A stretch of DNA of 64,000 bases from Coenobita brevimanus. Lineage: Eukaryota; Arthropoda; Malacostraca; Decapoda; Coenobitidae. The notes under the pieces were generated by a model. The model was not told the origin of the DNA, did no database searches, and saw nothing but the letters and a program-made list of their open reading frames with translations. A program made the translations under genes and the position numbers. Below, one piece after another: positions 43,805 through 55,594 of the stretch; the stretch's first letter is position 1; each line of letters opens with the position of its first letter. The stretch covers positions 134,501 to 198,500 of the forward strand of contig CM064713.1 of the NCBI GenBank assembly GCA_032717465.1, read 5' to 3'.

Positions 43805-44609
43805 CTGTGATGGGGATTTGGAACCTCTGTATTAATAAGGTGGTGAACTGAAAGAGACTTAAACAAATCGTCATCATCATCATCATAATCATCGTGACTT
43901 TTTTTTTCTCCCTCCACTCAAGGACGTGGAAGGAATGAAGTAGGGTTCTGAGAACATGACAAAATCGGACAGAGAACTGATCAAAAGCAATCTCAATTAA
44001 AAGGGCCACATCACACTCAATCATCACCCTTTATGCCACTGGAATCTAGGCTCTACCTCAGAGGCATAATCACCCACACTTACATGCTTCATAATATCTA
44101 TCATCTAGGGTCAATCCAATACCACCCATGTCACTAGGTAAAATAATACCTGATAGGGAGGGTCTGGTGACTCTCAAAATCATACATTCAGCTCGTGATA
44201 TCCAGGGAGGGAAATAATGGTTTTACAAATCAAAATCATGATCACAATGCTGGTATAAATCTGTTTGTCATTACAAAATATACTTCACAAAATGCCACTA
44301 CAAATCAATGTATGACATCCTCATGGAAGTGGAACATGTACAGTTGCAAGCAGATGACTCAAGGCCACCTAGTCCATCAACATGTTGGTGTTTTATCTGG
44401 TAACAGTTGTAGCTATGAACTTGTTCGAGATTCAGTCAGCTGTTCTGGTGAAACAAACCCAGCGATAATTTGTCAGTGTACAATTCTAACTGGTCTCCAG
44501 TCAATATCATGCAAGTAAACGTATTATATCGATAATGATTAACGTCCCATACATGTGGTAGATATATTTATAACCACAGTATTACAACACAGGCATCCAA
44601 ACAGTGGTG
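43805..44609. other. Intron C-D beside exon D
   Basis: A CATCATCATCATCATAATCA run near 43872-43892 and otherwise unassigned sequence. No gene. Confidence 0.5.
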
Positions 44610-44825
44610 TGTTCATTCATTTTATGGTTCTTTTGCATTTATTTCAGTCTTTTATGTCCCTTATTGGTGAGATTTGGGTCTTATATAGGTGCAAAGCATG
44701 TCCAGAGTGAGTTGTATAGGTGTTTTTCTGAGTTAGGGTCCATAAGTACAAGTCCAGGAGGCTGGGGCCCAATATCCGGACAAGCCTTTGGCTCTATTAC
44801 ATCAGATACTGGAGGGATTATTGTA
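44610..44825. repeat. Dispersed repeat E, copy 1
   Basis: TTCTTTTGCATTTATTTCAG, TTTTATGTCCCTTATTGGTG and GGGTCCATAAGTACAAGTCC, ending with CATCAGATACTGGAGGGATT. The same unit is at 55780-56068, and a partial one is at 55650-55775. The inner end, read in reverse (AATCCCTCCAGTATCTGATG), resembles a Tigger-type terminus. Confidence 0.75.
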
Positions 44826-45063
44826 CTCAACACAAATATGCACAATAATACAAAAAGATGGCTGGCAAACTACTTAGCAGGCAGATGTGCACACGTAACA
44901 TTTGCCGGTCAGTCTTCTAACATCGTAAACTTCACAAACGGTGTCCCCCAAGGATCTGTTTTGTCCCCTACACTCTTTAACCTATACATGCACGACGTAA
45001 CCACACCCCACACACCACAGATACACATGGCTTCCTATGCTGATGATATAACACTTACATGGG
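44826..45063 (+). mobile_element. Jockey-like LINE (LINE-D), RT part 1
   Basis: The frame to 45063 reads NTKRWLANYLAGRCAHVTFA, NGVPQGSVLSPTLFNLYMHD and HMASYADDITLTWV, with the catalytic YADD. A Tigger element interrupts it at a TA dinucleotide. Confidence 0.88.
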
Positions 45064-45065
45064 TA

Positions 45066-46961
45066 CACCCTCATTATCGACGGGGGTTAGGTACCTAAGA
45101 TACCCGTCGATGCCTAAAACCGTCAATACCGATTTTTGTCTGCTCAGGTACCCTTAGTTTATATATTTTAGTATCCCTTCAATCACTCGTATGTAATATG
45201 CAGTTTAGTTTTAGTGTTTCTTAGAAATAAATTAGTTAGGCAATTGAAAAACTGAATATCGTAATAAAACTACTTATATGAGGTAAAGAATTATGGAAAA
45301 AATAGCATAATCTCTGATGTTGATGCATAGTGGTCGTACACTGGACCTCAACTTGTAATGGCTGCTGTATCATCACTTCTCTCTCCACTTACACCTCACT
45401 CCATCTAAAAATAAAAGGCGAAACCAGCAGTTGTAGCCATCCATACGTTTACATAACCGTGTGTAAAAAAAAAAAAAAAAAAAAAAGAAAGAAAGCAGCA
45501 GTGGTGGTCATTCATACGTTCTAATAACTGAGAGTGTGAGGCAAGTGTTACGTTAGATCAGCTGTTCGCACCGATCTTCACAACACACGGCGGTGCTGCT
45601 AGCTCATACCAGAGAGACCACACTCTCCTATTTACTTTCATTCTCAAGAGCTTCCTTTCATTCTTGATATTCCATTTCTCCCAGATCTAAATTTTCACGA
45701 CTGTATGGCAGTTTATGCTATCAAAGATGAATCTTAGCCTAGCTTTCGCTAGGATCTTCTTTTAGGAAAATTCAACTCTCCTTATGCTCATATATTTCAT
45801 ATTTAATCTCTGCTTAACTTTTGCAAGAAATATCCTTTATTGACAAAAAATCCAACTCGTCTTTAACATTACAACAAATGATACAGGAGCATGGATTTTA
45901 TCATATGTTCTGCTGCATTACCACACAACAGCACAGACACACGATCTTTTGCTGCTTTAAAGCCTGGCGCACTTTTCTCCTCCTTCAAAATGTACGTTCT
46001 TTTAACCATTTTCTTCCACCACAGGCCTCTTTCGTCCACATTAAACACTTGTTCAGGCCTGTACCCTTTCTCCCTTATAAGTTCAGCAAAGTCACGTGGG
46101 TACAATTCTCCTGCTATCTGATCTGCTGAAGCTGCTTCACCAGTCATCCTAATGTTATGTAGGCCATACCTTTTCTTAAAATTCTCGAACCAGCCCTTGC
46201 TGGCTGCAAATTTCTTTTGCCTAGAAGCACCAACATTACTAGGCCTATCACCATCATCACTATTTTCACCTGCCTCACTTTCATCACCATTATCTTCACC
46301 AACACCACTGCTTTCACCAGCAAACCGAGCATAGAGTTGTTTTGCTTTGTTTCTGATGAACTGGGAATCTAGTGGCACGTGTCGACGGTTTAAGTCCTCA
46401 ATCCAAATATTCAGTGCCTTTTCCATTTTCACCAAAGCACCATCTCTCACATGCATCGTTACTTTAGCCGATCCTGGTGTGCACGAAGCCAGAGCATCTT
46501 TAATGTCTTTTTCTCTCCGTTTTATGCCACGAACACTGGACTCATTCATGCCATACTCGCGACCAACCACTGCATAGCTCATTCCACTTCTAAGTTTTTG
46601 TAATATTTCGTTCTTTACTTCTAAGGTAAGTACTTTCCTTGCTCTCTTAGCTGCCTTATTTCCAGTTGGAGTGTTACAAGGGCGCTTCGGAGCCATGAGG
46701 ATCGCGAAAGCACGATAGATGTGGCCGAACACGATATGAGAACAACAGACAAACATGTACTGATGCTGTTGTTTGTTGAGTCGGCGGGAACATGCCGCGA
46801 GCAGCCAGAGACACCTGGCGGGATGGCACGCAAACTTGCTAGGAGGTGCCAATACAATTCTTTATTTTTTTATTTTTTTAATAATAATAATTTAAATCCC
46901 AGGAGAAAAAAAACGTCGATAATCAAATCCATCAATAAAAAAAACGTCGATAATGAGGGTG
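45066..46961 (-). mobile_element. Tigger-like DNA transposon, 1.9 kb
   Basis: It is flanked by TA (45064-45065 and 46962-46963). Both ends read inward CACCCTCATTATCGACG, an inverted repeat of 17 identical bases. It contains one transposase gene on the minus strand that keeps only the N-terminal part and the start of the DDE domain. The part between 45066 and 45868 is AT-rich with no coding match, and a poly-A run lies at 45466-45486. An internal deletion is likely. Confidence 0.92.
45869..46696 (-). pseudogene. Tigger-like transposase, truncated
   Basis: From the ATG at 46696 the protein starts MAPKRPCNTPTGNKAAKRAR. It has a pogo-type first helix-turn-helix (VLTLEVKNEILQKLRSGMSY, then VVGREYGMNESSVRGI) and a CENPB-type second domain (IEDLNRRHVPLDSQFIRNKA; later SKGWFENFKKRYGLHNIRMT). 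An acidic spacer (GVGEDNGDESEAGENSDDGD) lies between them. The DDE domain begins VFNVDERGLWWKKM and runs to VSVLLCGNAAEH, where the match ends. In active relatives the first motif is usually N-x-DET-G; here it is DER. The second and third acidic residues are absent, so it cannot be catalytic. It is open for 276 codons, which suggests moderate age. An upstream ATG at 46852 is in the same frame but adds non-conserved residues. Confidence 0.9.
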
Positions 46962-46963
46962 TA

Positions 46964-47125
46964 CTGTACGCACCCAAACGCAAACACAGCTGCACACATC
47001 ATTCAACCTTACCTCAACACACTACACAAGTGGTTCACCACAAACAGGCTCAAAATAGCCCCAGCCAAATCTACAGTGACTCTTCTCACAAACTGGACAG
47101 CAGAACACAGTCAACTTAATCTTTA
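46964..47125 (+). mobile_element. Jockey-like LINE (LINE-D), RT part 2
   Basis: Another frame gives THPNANTAAHIIQPYLNTLH and KWFTTNRLKIAPAKSTVTLL, then TNWTAEHST. This is the thumb region that follows YADD in Jockey-like elements, so it continues 44826-45063 with a small frameshift. The element is broken off at about 47125. Confidence 0.85.
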
Positions 47126-47129
47126 GTTC

Positions 47130-47930
47130 TCTTCATTGTCACTCTTGCTTTTGACCACCTCCCTTTCCATCTTCTTTCATAAGACTGCCCTTTAGATTCT
47201 GTTACATATTGAAATGTCATCATCAGCAAAAAAGACCACCCATTTTACTTGGTCTGAAATTCCCATATCTCCATCTTGAATGCCGAGCTGTAAAAATACA
47301 GCATATAAATACTAAATTATGATACTAGTCAGGAAGAAGTGCCTTGAAACTACTGTGCAGCCACAGTATTGTCTTGTCTCCACTGGACTATGTGAGATAA
47401 GCTGCATAATGACAAAAATCTGGGCCAGGTTAAGGTAAAAGAGTGTAGTCATTCTCCAACAATTTCACAGTTTCACTAAATTCAGAGGACAGCCTTCTTT
47501 GTTGCCTTTTATTACTCCACTGTTTGCTCTCAGTGCTCACAGTTTTGCACTTATGGCTTTGTTTTCCCACCTGAATTTCATCCAGCATAGAGATTTAAAT
47601 GTGGATAAGAATATACTTTCAGATGTTTCTTTTCATGATTTGATGACACTCGTGATTTGGACATTACTTTTAACTACAGATTTCATTTTATGCAACATTT
47701 CCCCATCAGCAATGTTGATTTATGATGTAAAACAAGTACCACCAGAGTTTCTCCTCATTTTAACCCTGAAATCGTTGAGCAATAGGCTGTGCGTTTCATA
47801 TTCTTTCATACAGCTAGAGCCTCAACTTTCATATATACTGTATACTGTGGTTTCCTTTCACATAATGTGAGATATACACATTGGCAACGCTTATATATTG
47901 ATTTTTGGTGTTGCTAACCTAAACACTGTT
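47130..47930. other. Unassigned intron stretch
   Basis: A 123-codon ORF at 47499-47870 has hydrophobic runs but no recognised domain, and no second copy is present. I take it as chance. Confidence 0.4.
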
Positions 47931-47934
47931 CTTT

Positions 47935-48173
47935 CCGGTGTGCAATAAAGATATAACTAGGCCGAGGCAGTTGCCAGATGTCACTTTCTGAGGGAATGGT
48001 ACTGGGAATCGGGTCATCACTTCTTTGGGTGTTTGTACCCTTACAGCTGACAGTGCCTTCCCATGGTGAGGCATGGAGAAAAGTGTGGAGGCTTGGTTCC
48101 TGGGTGGACACCACATTTGCATCTCTCCACCCAGCTAGCATGGGCACCACAGTAGGTTCCACTTCACACCATA
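47935..48173. other. Possible third SINE 3' module
   Basis: GGCCGAGGCAGTTGCCAGAT, GTGTTTGTACCCTTACAGCT and ACCACATTTGCATCTCTCCA lie directly against the SINE body that starts at 48174, in the position held by module A or B elsewhere. Only one copy is seen, so this remains a guess. Confidence 0.3.
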
Positions 48174-48279
48174 ATCTGGTTATATGGCTACCACCCAGTG
48201 CTGTAAATGGTTTTCTGAGTTACATGAAACTATTAGGCTTGTAACTCAAGTCTAGAGCCACCTGAAGTGAAAAGAAGAG
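48174..48279 (-). mobile_element. SINE-S body, part 1
   Basis: AATCTGGTTATATGGCTACC, GTAAATGGTTTTCTGAGTTA and the CACCTGAAGTGAAAAG end of the body. A MITE interrupts it at TA and it resumes at 48752. Confidence 0.85.
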
Positions 48280-48281
48280 TA

Positions 48282-48749
48282 CAGTGGTCCCTCGCTTTTA
48301 GTGATGTAATTAGTCTGGCGAAACCATTGCTAAATTCGAAATCGCTAATGCAAAGTGTACTTTATGTGGGAAAAATATCAATTAGTCTGTGCTCATCCTC
48401 CAAGTCACCTTTTTGACCTCCGATTTCCTACTTTAAGTGCTGAAAATGAAACACAGGGTATTAGCAATATATTATGCTGATACAGTACTATATGGTTATA
48501 CTTCTACTCACCAGCAAAAAACGCCGAATGCTCGGCACTGTGAGAGAAAAAAAAAAGCACCCAAGGTCACCAAACACTCACAACAATGATAACAATGGCC
48601 GCCTGGTGGCAGACGGGCAAGGCATTTCATGCCCCACATCGTTAAACGTGTATGACAATTGCTAAATGCGAGAGATTGGTACCTCTTCTAACCAATCACT
48701 AAACGCAAAAACTGCTAACTTGAAACATGCTAAATGTGAGGGACAACTG
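48282..48749. mobile_element. MITE with CAGTGGTCCCTCGC ends
   Basis: TA on both sides (48280-48281 and 48750-48751). The ends are CAGTGGTCCCTCGCTTTTAG and, from the right, CAGTTGTCCCTCACATTTAG. 468 bp. Subterminal CTAAATTCG / CTAAACGC words recur. No transposase. A Tigger/mariner-type non-autonomous element. Confidence 0.88.
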
Positions 48750-48751
48750 TA

Positions 48752-48886
48752 ATAAAAAGTGACAGGAAGGAATGGGAGAAGTTGGAAGAGAGGAGGGCAG
48801 ACACAAAGACAGAATGTGAAAGGGGAAAGAAGAACCATGCAGCACTACATAAAGTGAGTGGATGATGGTCACTACCACTTACTGCC
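48752..48886 (-). mobile_element. SINE-S head, part 2
   Basis: AAAAGTGACAGGAAGGAATG, the purine-rich segment with GGAGGGCAGACACAAAGACA, and the head ending in GTGAGTGGATGATGGTCAC. Confidence 0.85.
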
Positions 48887-49209
48887 ATTTGTTGTGTAAA
48901 AGTTCCATAAAGAATCATCAATGGCCATCTGAATATCACTAGTAACAATTTTTTCACCTGTATTCAATCCTATGCTGAAAAATTATATTTGACATCCACT
49001 GAAACCATTGCTTGCTATGGCAAACGTGTTGGTGGTCACAAAATGAACCCACCTAACACTGTTTCAACCTTTGTCAGACACAGTTCTCCCTAAACTAAAA
49101 TGTCATCTGGCACTGGCTAAAATAAAATACCCATGTGATCATTTGCCCAATAAAAGGTTAATGAATAAGTCTGTGCCATATAATATGTGGTAAGACTATA
49201 TGTACTCAC
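48887..49209. other. Intron C-D beside exon C
   Basis: No gene or repeat family recognised. Confidence 0.5.
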
Positions 49210-49386
49210 TGTAGTAAGGTCATTAAGCCGTCCAGTGACTCCCTGGCCCATTTCCTTGCGCTCCTGTGAAGTCTCAGGGCAAGGGTACAAAGTGGCCCGG
49301 CAACCTTCACAGATTTTCTTCACCTTGGTCTTGAGCTGCTCACCTTGGAAGAAGATGATGAACACCGTCTTCAGCACCTCATCCTC
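49210..49386 (-). CDS. Vha100: Vha100 exon C
   Basis: 59 codons, phase 0 at both ends. The acceptor is AAATTGCAG before 49386 and the donor GTGAGT after 49210. It reads EDEVLKTVFIIFFQGEQLKT, KVKKICEGCRATLYPCPETS and QERKEMGQGVTGRLNDLTT. The KSVFIIFFQG-QLK-KVKKICEGF-A-LYPCPE signature of the proximal lobe is clear. The family usually has F where this protein has C in CEGC. Confidence 0.97.
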
Positions 49387-50095
49387 CTGCAATTTTTTTT
49401 GTTTAGGATGCTGATATACAGTATCTTGAGGTGTGTGAAAAGGGAGGGGATGACAACAGTCAGGGAATTAAAACATTGAAACATCATCCATCCAGTGTTC
49501 TATTCAATACTGCCTCATCAAGATTACACAGGCCTAGGGCTATGCTACTCATTCAAGACATTCAAGGCAAGGGAAACCAGCTGCTTGTCCCAGAGTAGTA
49601 TGACAGGTAAGGAACCCCAACTACATCTGGGGTAAGCCAAATCTAGTTCGAGTGTTTTGAGTCACTAGACTGCCAAACATATACAAAAGTGTATTTAGAT
49701 AATACAGACAATGCACTACATGTATACCATTGATGAAACTGGAAGCAAAAGGGCAGTCACTTTGAAGCACATAGGTAATAGGGACTACCAATATTCAAAA
49801 AGTTACACTACAAATCATTTTGTTTCCATGACGATACTTATAACTGCAGATCTCTTACACAAAGTATTTCAGCAAAATTTAATGTGAAGGAGATAAGGGA
49901 TACTGAAACTGTAAATTCCAAAGATGGATATCTTCTCACATGGCTTGAATTATACAAACTGGATAACAATGTGAAAGGTCAGTAAACAGCGTCTTTATTA
50001 CCTGTTTTTAAGGCTGTGTCTTCAAATGAAATTTCTTTGAGAGAGAGAAAGAGAGAGAGAGAATGGAGTGGAGCTGAAAGGAGAGGAGAGGAGGG
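49387..50095. other. Intron B-C beside exon C
   Basis: No gene. A GAGA run (50039-50061) precedes the CR1-A2 end. Confidence 0.5.
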
Positions 50096-50630
50096 TGTGT
50101 GTGTGTTCTTACCTAATTGTTCTTACCTAACTGTATCTTTACAGGAATGAGTCAAGCTCGTATTGTCCCGTGTCTTAAACCATATTTATCGTACATATCC
50201 TTAAATTTGTGAATTGTTTTGGCACACACTATTTCATTCGGCAGTGCATTCCACTGATCAATTGCTCTGTTTGGGAAACTGAATTTCCTCACGTCTTTAT
50301 CACCTCTCTTCTTATGCAGTTTTTTGCAGTGTCCTCTTGCTGATGCTTCCCCATATGTTAAGTAATCATTTATGTCTATTTTCTCCTTCCCTGATATGGA
50401 TTTATATAGCATTATCATGTCACCTCTTTTCCTTCTCTCCTCTAGTGTTGGTAGATTCAGTTTATTTAGTCTTCCTTCGTAGCTTAGATCCCTTAAGCTT
50501 GGTATCCATCTTGTAGTGGCCCATGAACTTTTTCAATCTTGTCTATGTGTTTTTTGAAATGAGGACTTCAGACTACTGATGCATACTCCAGGGTTGGTCT
50601 GATGAATGATGTTATTATCCTTCTTAGCAT
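50096..50630 (-). mobile_element. CR1-A2, 3' end
   Basis: A GTGTGTGTGT tail and TTCTTACCTAATTGTTCTTA / CCTAACTGT motif at 50096-50140 are followed on the minus strand by MIMLYKSISGKEKIDINDYL and FPNRAIDQWNALPNEIVCAK (50418-50200). RT C-terminal text follows up to about 50630. It is very close to the 3' part of the plus-strand copy CR1-A3. Confidence 0.9.
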
Positions 50631-50939
50631 AAAATGGAAATAAACCGGAAGAAATTAATACATACTGGAAGAGATTATGATTGCATACCAAACATAGGTG
50701 CAACTAATACAGCAATTACCACAACAAGGCATTGACATGATTTTGGAATTGATTTATACTCCTTTCATAGGTAATACGATGAACAATTTAGAGCACGGTC
50801 ATTTTTCTCTGAGAGCCAGATTAAAGTCAAGATAATTGAAATGTTCATCATCAGTATCATCACCCCTAGCATGACTTGCTCATATCACTGGATTAGCTAC
50901 CCAATAAAGCAGAACAGGCTAAGACCATTATGCTCACCA
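50631..50939. other. Unassigned stretch before the envelope relic
   Basis: No long terminal repeat, gag or pol match was seen here. Confidence 0.4.
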
Positions 50940-51941
50940 TGATCCGGGACATCCCATCACACTGGACTGACAATTAAAGGAACAAACAACACCATAAATA
51001 TACGTGACAAACGTGGTTTGTTCAAACGAAGTGGCACAATTCTGGGTAACATTTTTGGATTGGCTACAGAAAATGATCTTGAAGATATGAATAACAAATT
51101 TAACAAAACTGCACAAATTCTCTTATATCAACATAAACTAGCTGATATCGAGAACACTGTAATGATGACGATTGTAATGAACCTGCGAAAGACGGAGAAA
51201 TCAACTCAAGAAACTGTGGAGAAAGTAAATGCACTGGAGGGAAATACTGTACTATATTTTTCCAACACTTCTGAGTGGTCATGGAATATACTGACATAAT
51301 AATATACTGACATAATAATACTTCAGTCAGACAATAATACAGCTCATTATCAAGCTTTCATGAAAGACACTGGTAATGCTGGTAACGGTAAGATCACCAT
51401 TAATTTACTTCCAATTAACAATCTACGTCAAAATATAATCAGCCATGGCGTAATTAAGCATGGTTTGAAGCCTTTGTTTGAGAAAGGAATCTGATGTTAT
51501 ATTTTCCATACTCAGAAGCAACACTCACACCAACATCAATGGTAGTTCATATGCCATTCATAACAGATGATTTTTTAATGGTCTATCAAATATACCTTTT
51601 TCCTTCTAAAAAAAGATGACTCATTAGTCACCAACAACACCAAAACAGAAGTCATCATGGTCTCCAATACACAGGACACTGTCACTTTTGCTAGTGAAAC
51701 AACAATTGAACATACTGTAAATGTCACACATCACTTCATCCATGCACATATCTTCACATTTCAGCCAGCTGAGACAGTCCCTTGTGAAATGGCTATCATA
51801 CAGAATCACATCCATCATCACTGCAACTTCACACTTGCTCCAGATAAACTCATCTATCATCAATGCATTGGACATTCACAGTTTTTCTATTTCACTCAGA
51901 ATACAGGTACATCAGTTTTCATAACTTGCCCACATCTCTAA
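50940..51941 (+). pseudogene. Retrovirus-like envelope (F-type fusion protein) relic
   Basis: One plus-strand frame carries three coding pieces. A furin-like RDKR site (51003-51014) is followed at once by a glycine-rich hydrophobic stretch and an amphipathic helix with coiled-coil character (to about 51296). A linker piece follows (about 51324-51491). The last is a cysteine- and asparagine-rich piece with several N-glycosylation sequons and cysteines spaced as in the lumenal part of F-type envelopes (to 51941). This order is known from errantivirus and baculovirus F-like envelope proteins. Stops at about 51297 (inside an 18-bp tandem duplication) and at 51492-51494 disrupt it. The signal peptide side and transmembrane end are missing or unrecognised, and no gag, pol or LTR lies beside it. 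I am fairly sure of the family but not of the lineage. Confidence 0.6.
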
Positions 51942-52715
51942 CCCATACATCAGCATCTGGGTTATACCATCTTACATACTAGAAACCACTATGCTACATC
52001 AGACCACACACATAAGTTCCTCCAACCATTAGCCTAGCTACGATGAATTTAAATATGAGTATACATATTAAGTTAACTTCACTTAAGTTTGAAACAATGC
52101 AACTAATCAATCAAACAATGCAACCTTAGATGGAATATAGTAAGATTATGTTCATCCATATCATGTTTACTGTCCTTCTTTGTTTTTATAAAGGATTCCA
52201 CCTCTTGACCCTCATGTGATCTCGTTCCAAAAAAACTTTTGTTCTTCTTATGTTCTCCCATTTTTTTTTTTTTCCCTTCTTCCTGCAACAACTATACTTT
52301 TTTTGTCCTAATTTTGATCTTTACCTTTCCCTTTTTTTGTGTTTTAAATCCCACTTTAGGAAAATGTTTTGCATTCATCAACATTACTTAGTTTCCACAA
52401 AGCATCTAAAATTGCCAAACTCGGCAACTCGTTTCATTTTCAGTTTCACTCTTATTAGTCTGGTCTCCCCCTTCTTGTACTGGCCTAACCTTCTCACTTC
52501 CTCAGTCTTTTGTTCCCAATCTCTGCCCTTATTATTAATGATAACACTTCCAACTCCTGTTTTATCCTAATCTGTTTTATTTTCTGTTCTTTCTCCCAGT
52601 CGCTGAATATGATCACACATCTTTCCATTGTGTCTCACACTACTTTTTCTTTCTACTGAAATATGTGTAATATGATGATGGCAGTGGTTATACAGCTAAA
52701 GTTGAGAAGACTTAC
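51942..52715. other. Intron B-C next to exon B
   Basis: T-rich and pyrimidine-rich text near 52250-52340. No gene. Confidence 0.5.
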
Positions 52716-52842
52716 AGTGACAGGGTCGATGAAGGGCTGCTGGATCTCCGACTGCCGCACAAACACGTTTCCACGGCACACCCGCCACAGCATTCGCTCA
52801 AACATTGGCATCCTCTCACGATTTATCACGCCTGCTACAAAG
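52716..52842 (-). CDS. Vha100: Vha100 exon B
   Basis: 127 nt: the last base of a Gly codon begun in exon A, then 42 codons. The acceptor is TTATTCCAG before 52842 and the donor GTAAGT after 52716. It reads [40 protein letters not shown] and VT. The GFVAGVI-RER-P-FERMLWR-CRGN-F-R---I block is nearly invariant in animal a subunits. Confidence 0.97.
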
Positions 52843-53455
52843 CTGGAATAAGCAGACACTCCTATACATCATGAGCACAACACTCAGTTTATCATTAGCA
52901 AAGCTTATGGCTGAATGAATCTTGCAGGGCACTGTCCTTATTGAATAACTGTCATACTACTGAAGTACTGTATCCCCAGTTATGCTAATTTAATGAAAAA
53001 CATGGATAAAAACAGCTGAATAACCAATATAAAACAAGGCAAAAAAAACTTTCAAGCTGGTTTACCGTGGCAAATAAACAATCTAACAAGAGGCAAAATT
53101 GTATATGACATACCTCTAGACGGCTCAACATACACTGTATTACTGATAATAAAAAAAATCTGACGTACCTCTAGATTGTTCAACTTACACTGTATTACTC
53201 TTAATGAAAAATCTAATACATATATTGTATACTACATGCAATTATGTACTTGTAAAGATAAGAAAGCCTGGGTGCATTAGTGACATGTGATCTGAGAGGA
53301 ATGTATATAAGGCTGTCTGATCATATGACTGTACAGTGGTACGTATGTAAGATAAGATGAAACTGAGTGGAAAAAGTGAAGCAAGGACCGCTCAGTTTTA
53401 ACAACAAACACATACATACATATACTGTATACATATATTGACAGTTTAATATATC
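52843..53455. other. Intron A-B next to exon B
   Basis: 53105-53160 and 53160-53215 hold a short diverged duplication (GACATACCTCTAGACGGCTC against GACGTACCTCTAGATTGTTC, each followed by AACATACACTGTATTACT-like text). No gene. Confidence 0.55.
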
Positions 53456-55590
53456 ACCCTCCACTCGGCAAAAGCGACCATGCAGTACTAAATTGCAACT
53501 TCAGGATAGCATATGACATAGTTAAAAGCAATGAAAGTTACAAAATGAGCCTAAACAATAAAAAGGGAAATTATCATGACCTAAAGAGGTATTTCTTAGA
53601 AATTGATTGGGAAAATGAGCTTAGAGGACAAGATTTAAATGCTGTATATAAAAAATTCTGTGAATTTTATGAATTAGGAGTCCAGAAGTACATCCCACAG
53701 CACAAAGAAGCAGAATAAGAAAAGAAAGAAATGGTTCAATACAGAATGTAAAAAATCAAAAGACAGAAGAGATTTGTTGTGGAATAGATACAGAAGACAC
53801 AATAGTGAAAAGGCATATAATAATTACAAACAGGCAAGAAACGATTATACAAGAATAAGGAGGGAAGCCCCAAAACAGTTTGAGGAGGATATCATAAATA
53901 AAAGTAGTGATGAACCGATGCTATTTTACAGCTACATCAGAAACAAAACCAAAGTAAAAGATAAAATACAATCCATTACGGACGAGGGAATCACATTTAC
54001 ACAAGAGAAAGATATTTGTGAAGCACTAAATAAGAATTTCCAATCAGTTTTTACAGAAGAAAAAAATTTTGAGAGGGACTATGTGGAACATGCATGCCCA
54101 CACATACTATCAGATACACAAATATCAGAAAAAGTAATACAGAAGGAGTTAAATAAATTAGACAAGAGGAAAAGCAAATGGTCCTGATGAAATTTCATGT
54201 TGGGTGATACAAGAATGTGCAAAGGAGTTAAGTAAACCATTATTTTTAATTTTCAAGAAATCCTTGAGTCAAGGTAAACTACCTGATATCTGGAAGAAAG
54301 CAAATATTGTCCCCTTATTCAAGAAAGGGAATAGACAAAATCCACTCAACTACCGACCAGTATCACTGACCAGTGTTGTAAGCAAGGTATTAGAAAAGCT
54401 TATAAGAAAAGCTTGGGTAAATCGTCTAGAAGAACACAATATGATAACAGAAAGACAGTTTGGTTTCAGAAAAGGAAAATCTTGTGTTACTAATCTGTTG
54501 AGCTACTATGACAGAGTAACAAACATAATACAGGAAAGAGATATATTGGTGGACAGTATCTATTTAGATTTCAAGAAAGCATTTGACACAGTACCACACC
54601 AAAGACTTTTATGGAAACTGTACCATCAAGGAGGAATTCAAGGCAAACTGTTTTGTTGGATGCAAGATTTTCTCATAAAAAGAGAAATGAGAACAGTACT
54701 AAGGGGAAATTACTCATCATGGAAAGAAGTGACTAGTGGAGTACCACAGGGCTCAGTGCTGGCACCAATCATGTTTTTAGTGTATATAAATGATATAGAC
54801 AGTAACACTGGAAATGAAAGCTATCTAAATATGTTTGCAGATGATGCAAAAATACAAAGGAGAATTACTAACACAGACTCTTGTAAAGAGCTACAAGAAG
54901 AATTAAATAAACTTCATGAATGGAGTAATACGTGGCAAATGGAATTCAATGTGGACAAGTGTCATGTAATCAAGTTTGGTAAAAGTGGAAAAAGACCTGA
55001 TTGGGATTATACGTTAGGAAATAACACCCTACACACATCAGAAACAGAGAAGGACTTAGGTGTGATTATCAATAACAGACTATCTCCGGCTGACCACATC
55101 AGTGAGAAGGTACGGAACATGTATACACTGCTTGCAAATATGAAAATAGCATTCACATACATAAATGAAGACATGCTAAGAAGGATAATAACATCATTCA
55201 TCAGACCGACCCTGGAGTATGCATCAGTAGTCTCAAAAAACACATAGACAAGATTGAAAAAGTTCAAAGGGTTGCTACAAGATGGATACCAAGCTTAAGG
55301 GATCTAAGCTACAAAGAAAGACTAAATAAACCGAATCTACCAACACTAGAGGAGAGAAGGAAAAGAGGTGACATGATAATGCTATATAAATCCATATCAG
55401 GGAAGGAGAAAATAGACATAAATGATTACTTAACATTTGGGGAAGCATCAGCAAGAGGACACTGCAAAAAAACTGCATAAGAAGAGAGGTGATAAAGACG
55501 TAAGGAAATTCAGTTTCCCAAACAGAGCAATTGATCTTTGGAATGCACTACCGAATGAAATAGTGTGTGCCAAAACAATTCAGGGGACTT
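53456..55590 (+). mobile_element. CR1-A3, 5'-truncated RT copy
   Basis: It starts in the region after the endonuclease (HSAKATMQYXIATSG-like text with broken frame). A linker ORF follows (53774-54187: MLWNRYRRHNSEKAYNNYKQ, later LDKRKSKWS). A 347-codon RT frame (54204-55247) then contains GNRQNPLNYRPVSLTSVVSK, RQFGFRKGKSCVTNLLSYYD, SIYLDFKKAFDTVPHQRLLW, VTSGVPQGSVLAPIMFLVYI, the catalytic FADD near 54840, and TSFIRPTLEYASVV. A deletion near 55235 and a frameshift near 55470 separate the C-terminal end (FPNRAIDLWNALPNEIVCAK). This is the best reference for CR1-A in the window. Confidence 0.93.
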
Positions 55591-55594
55591 GTTG

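Noticed and set aside
47499..47870. 123-codon ORF as a membrane protein gene
   Set aside because: No domain, no splice signals, and no conservation evidence in the window. Composition fits AT-rich intron.
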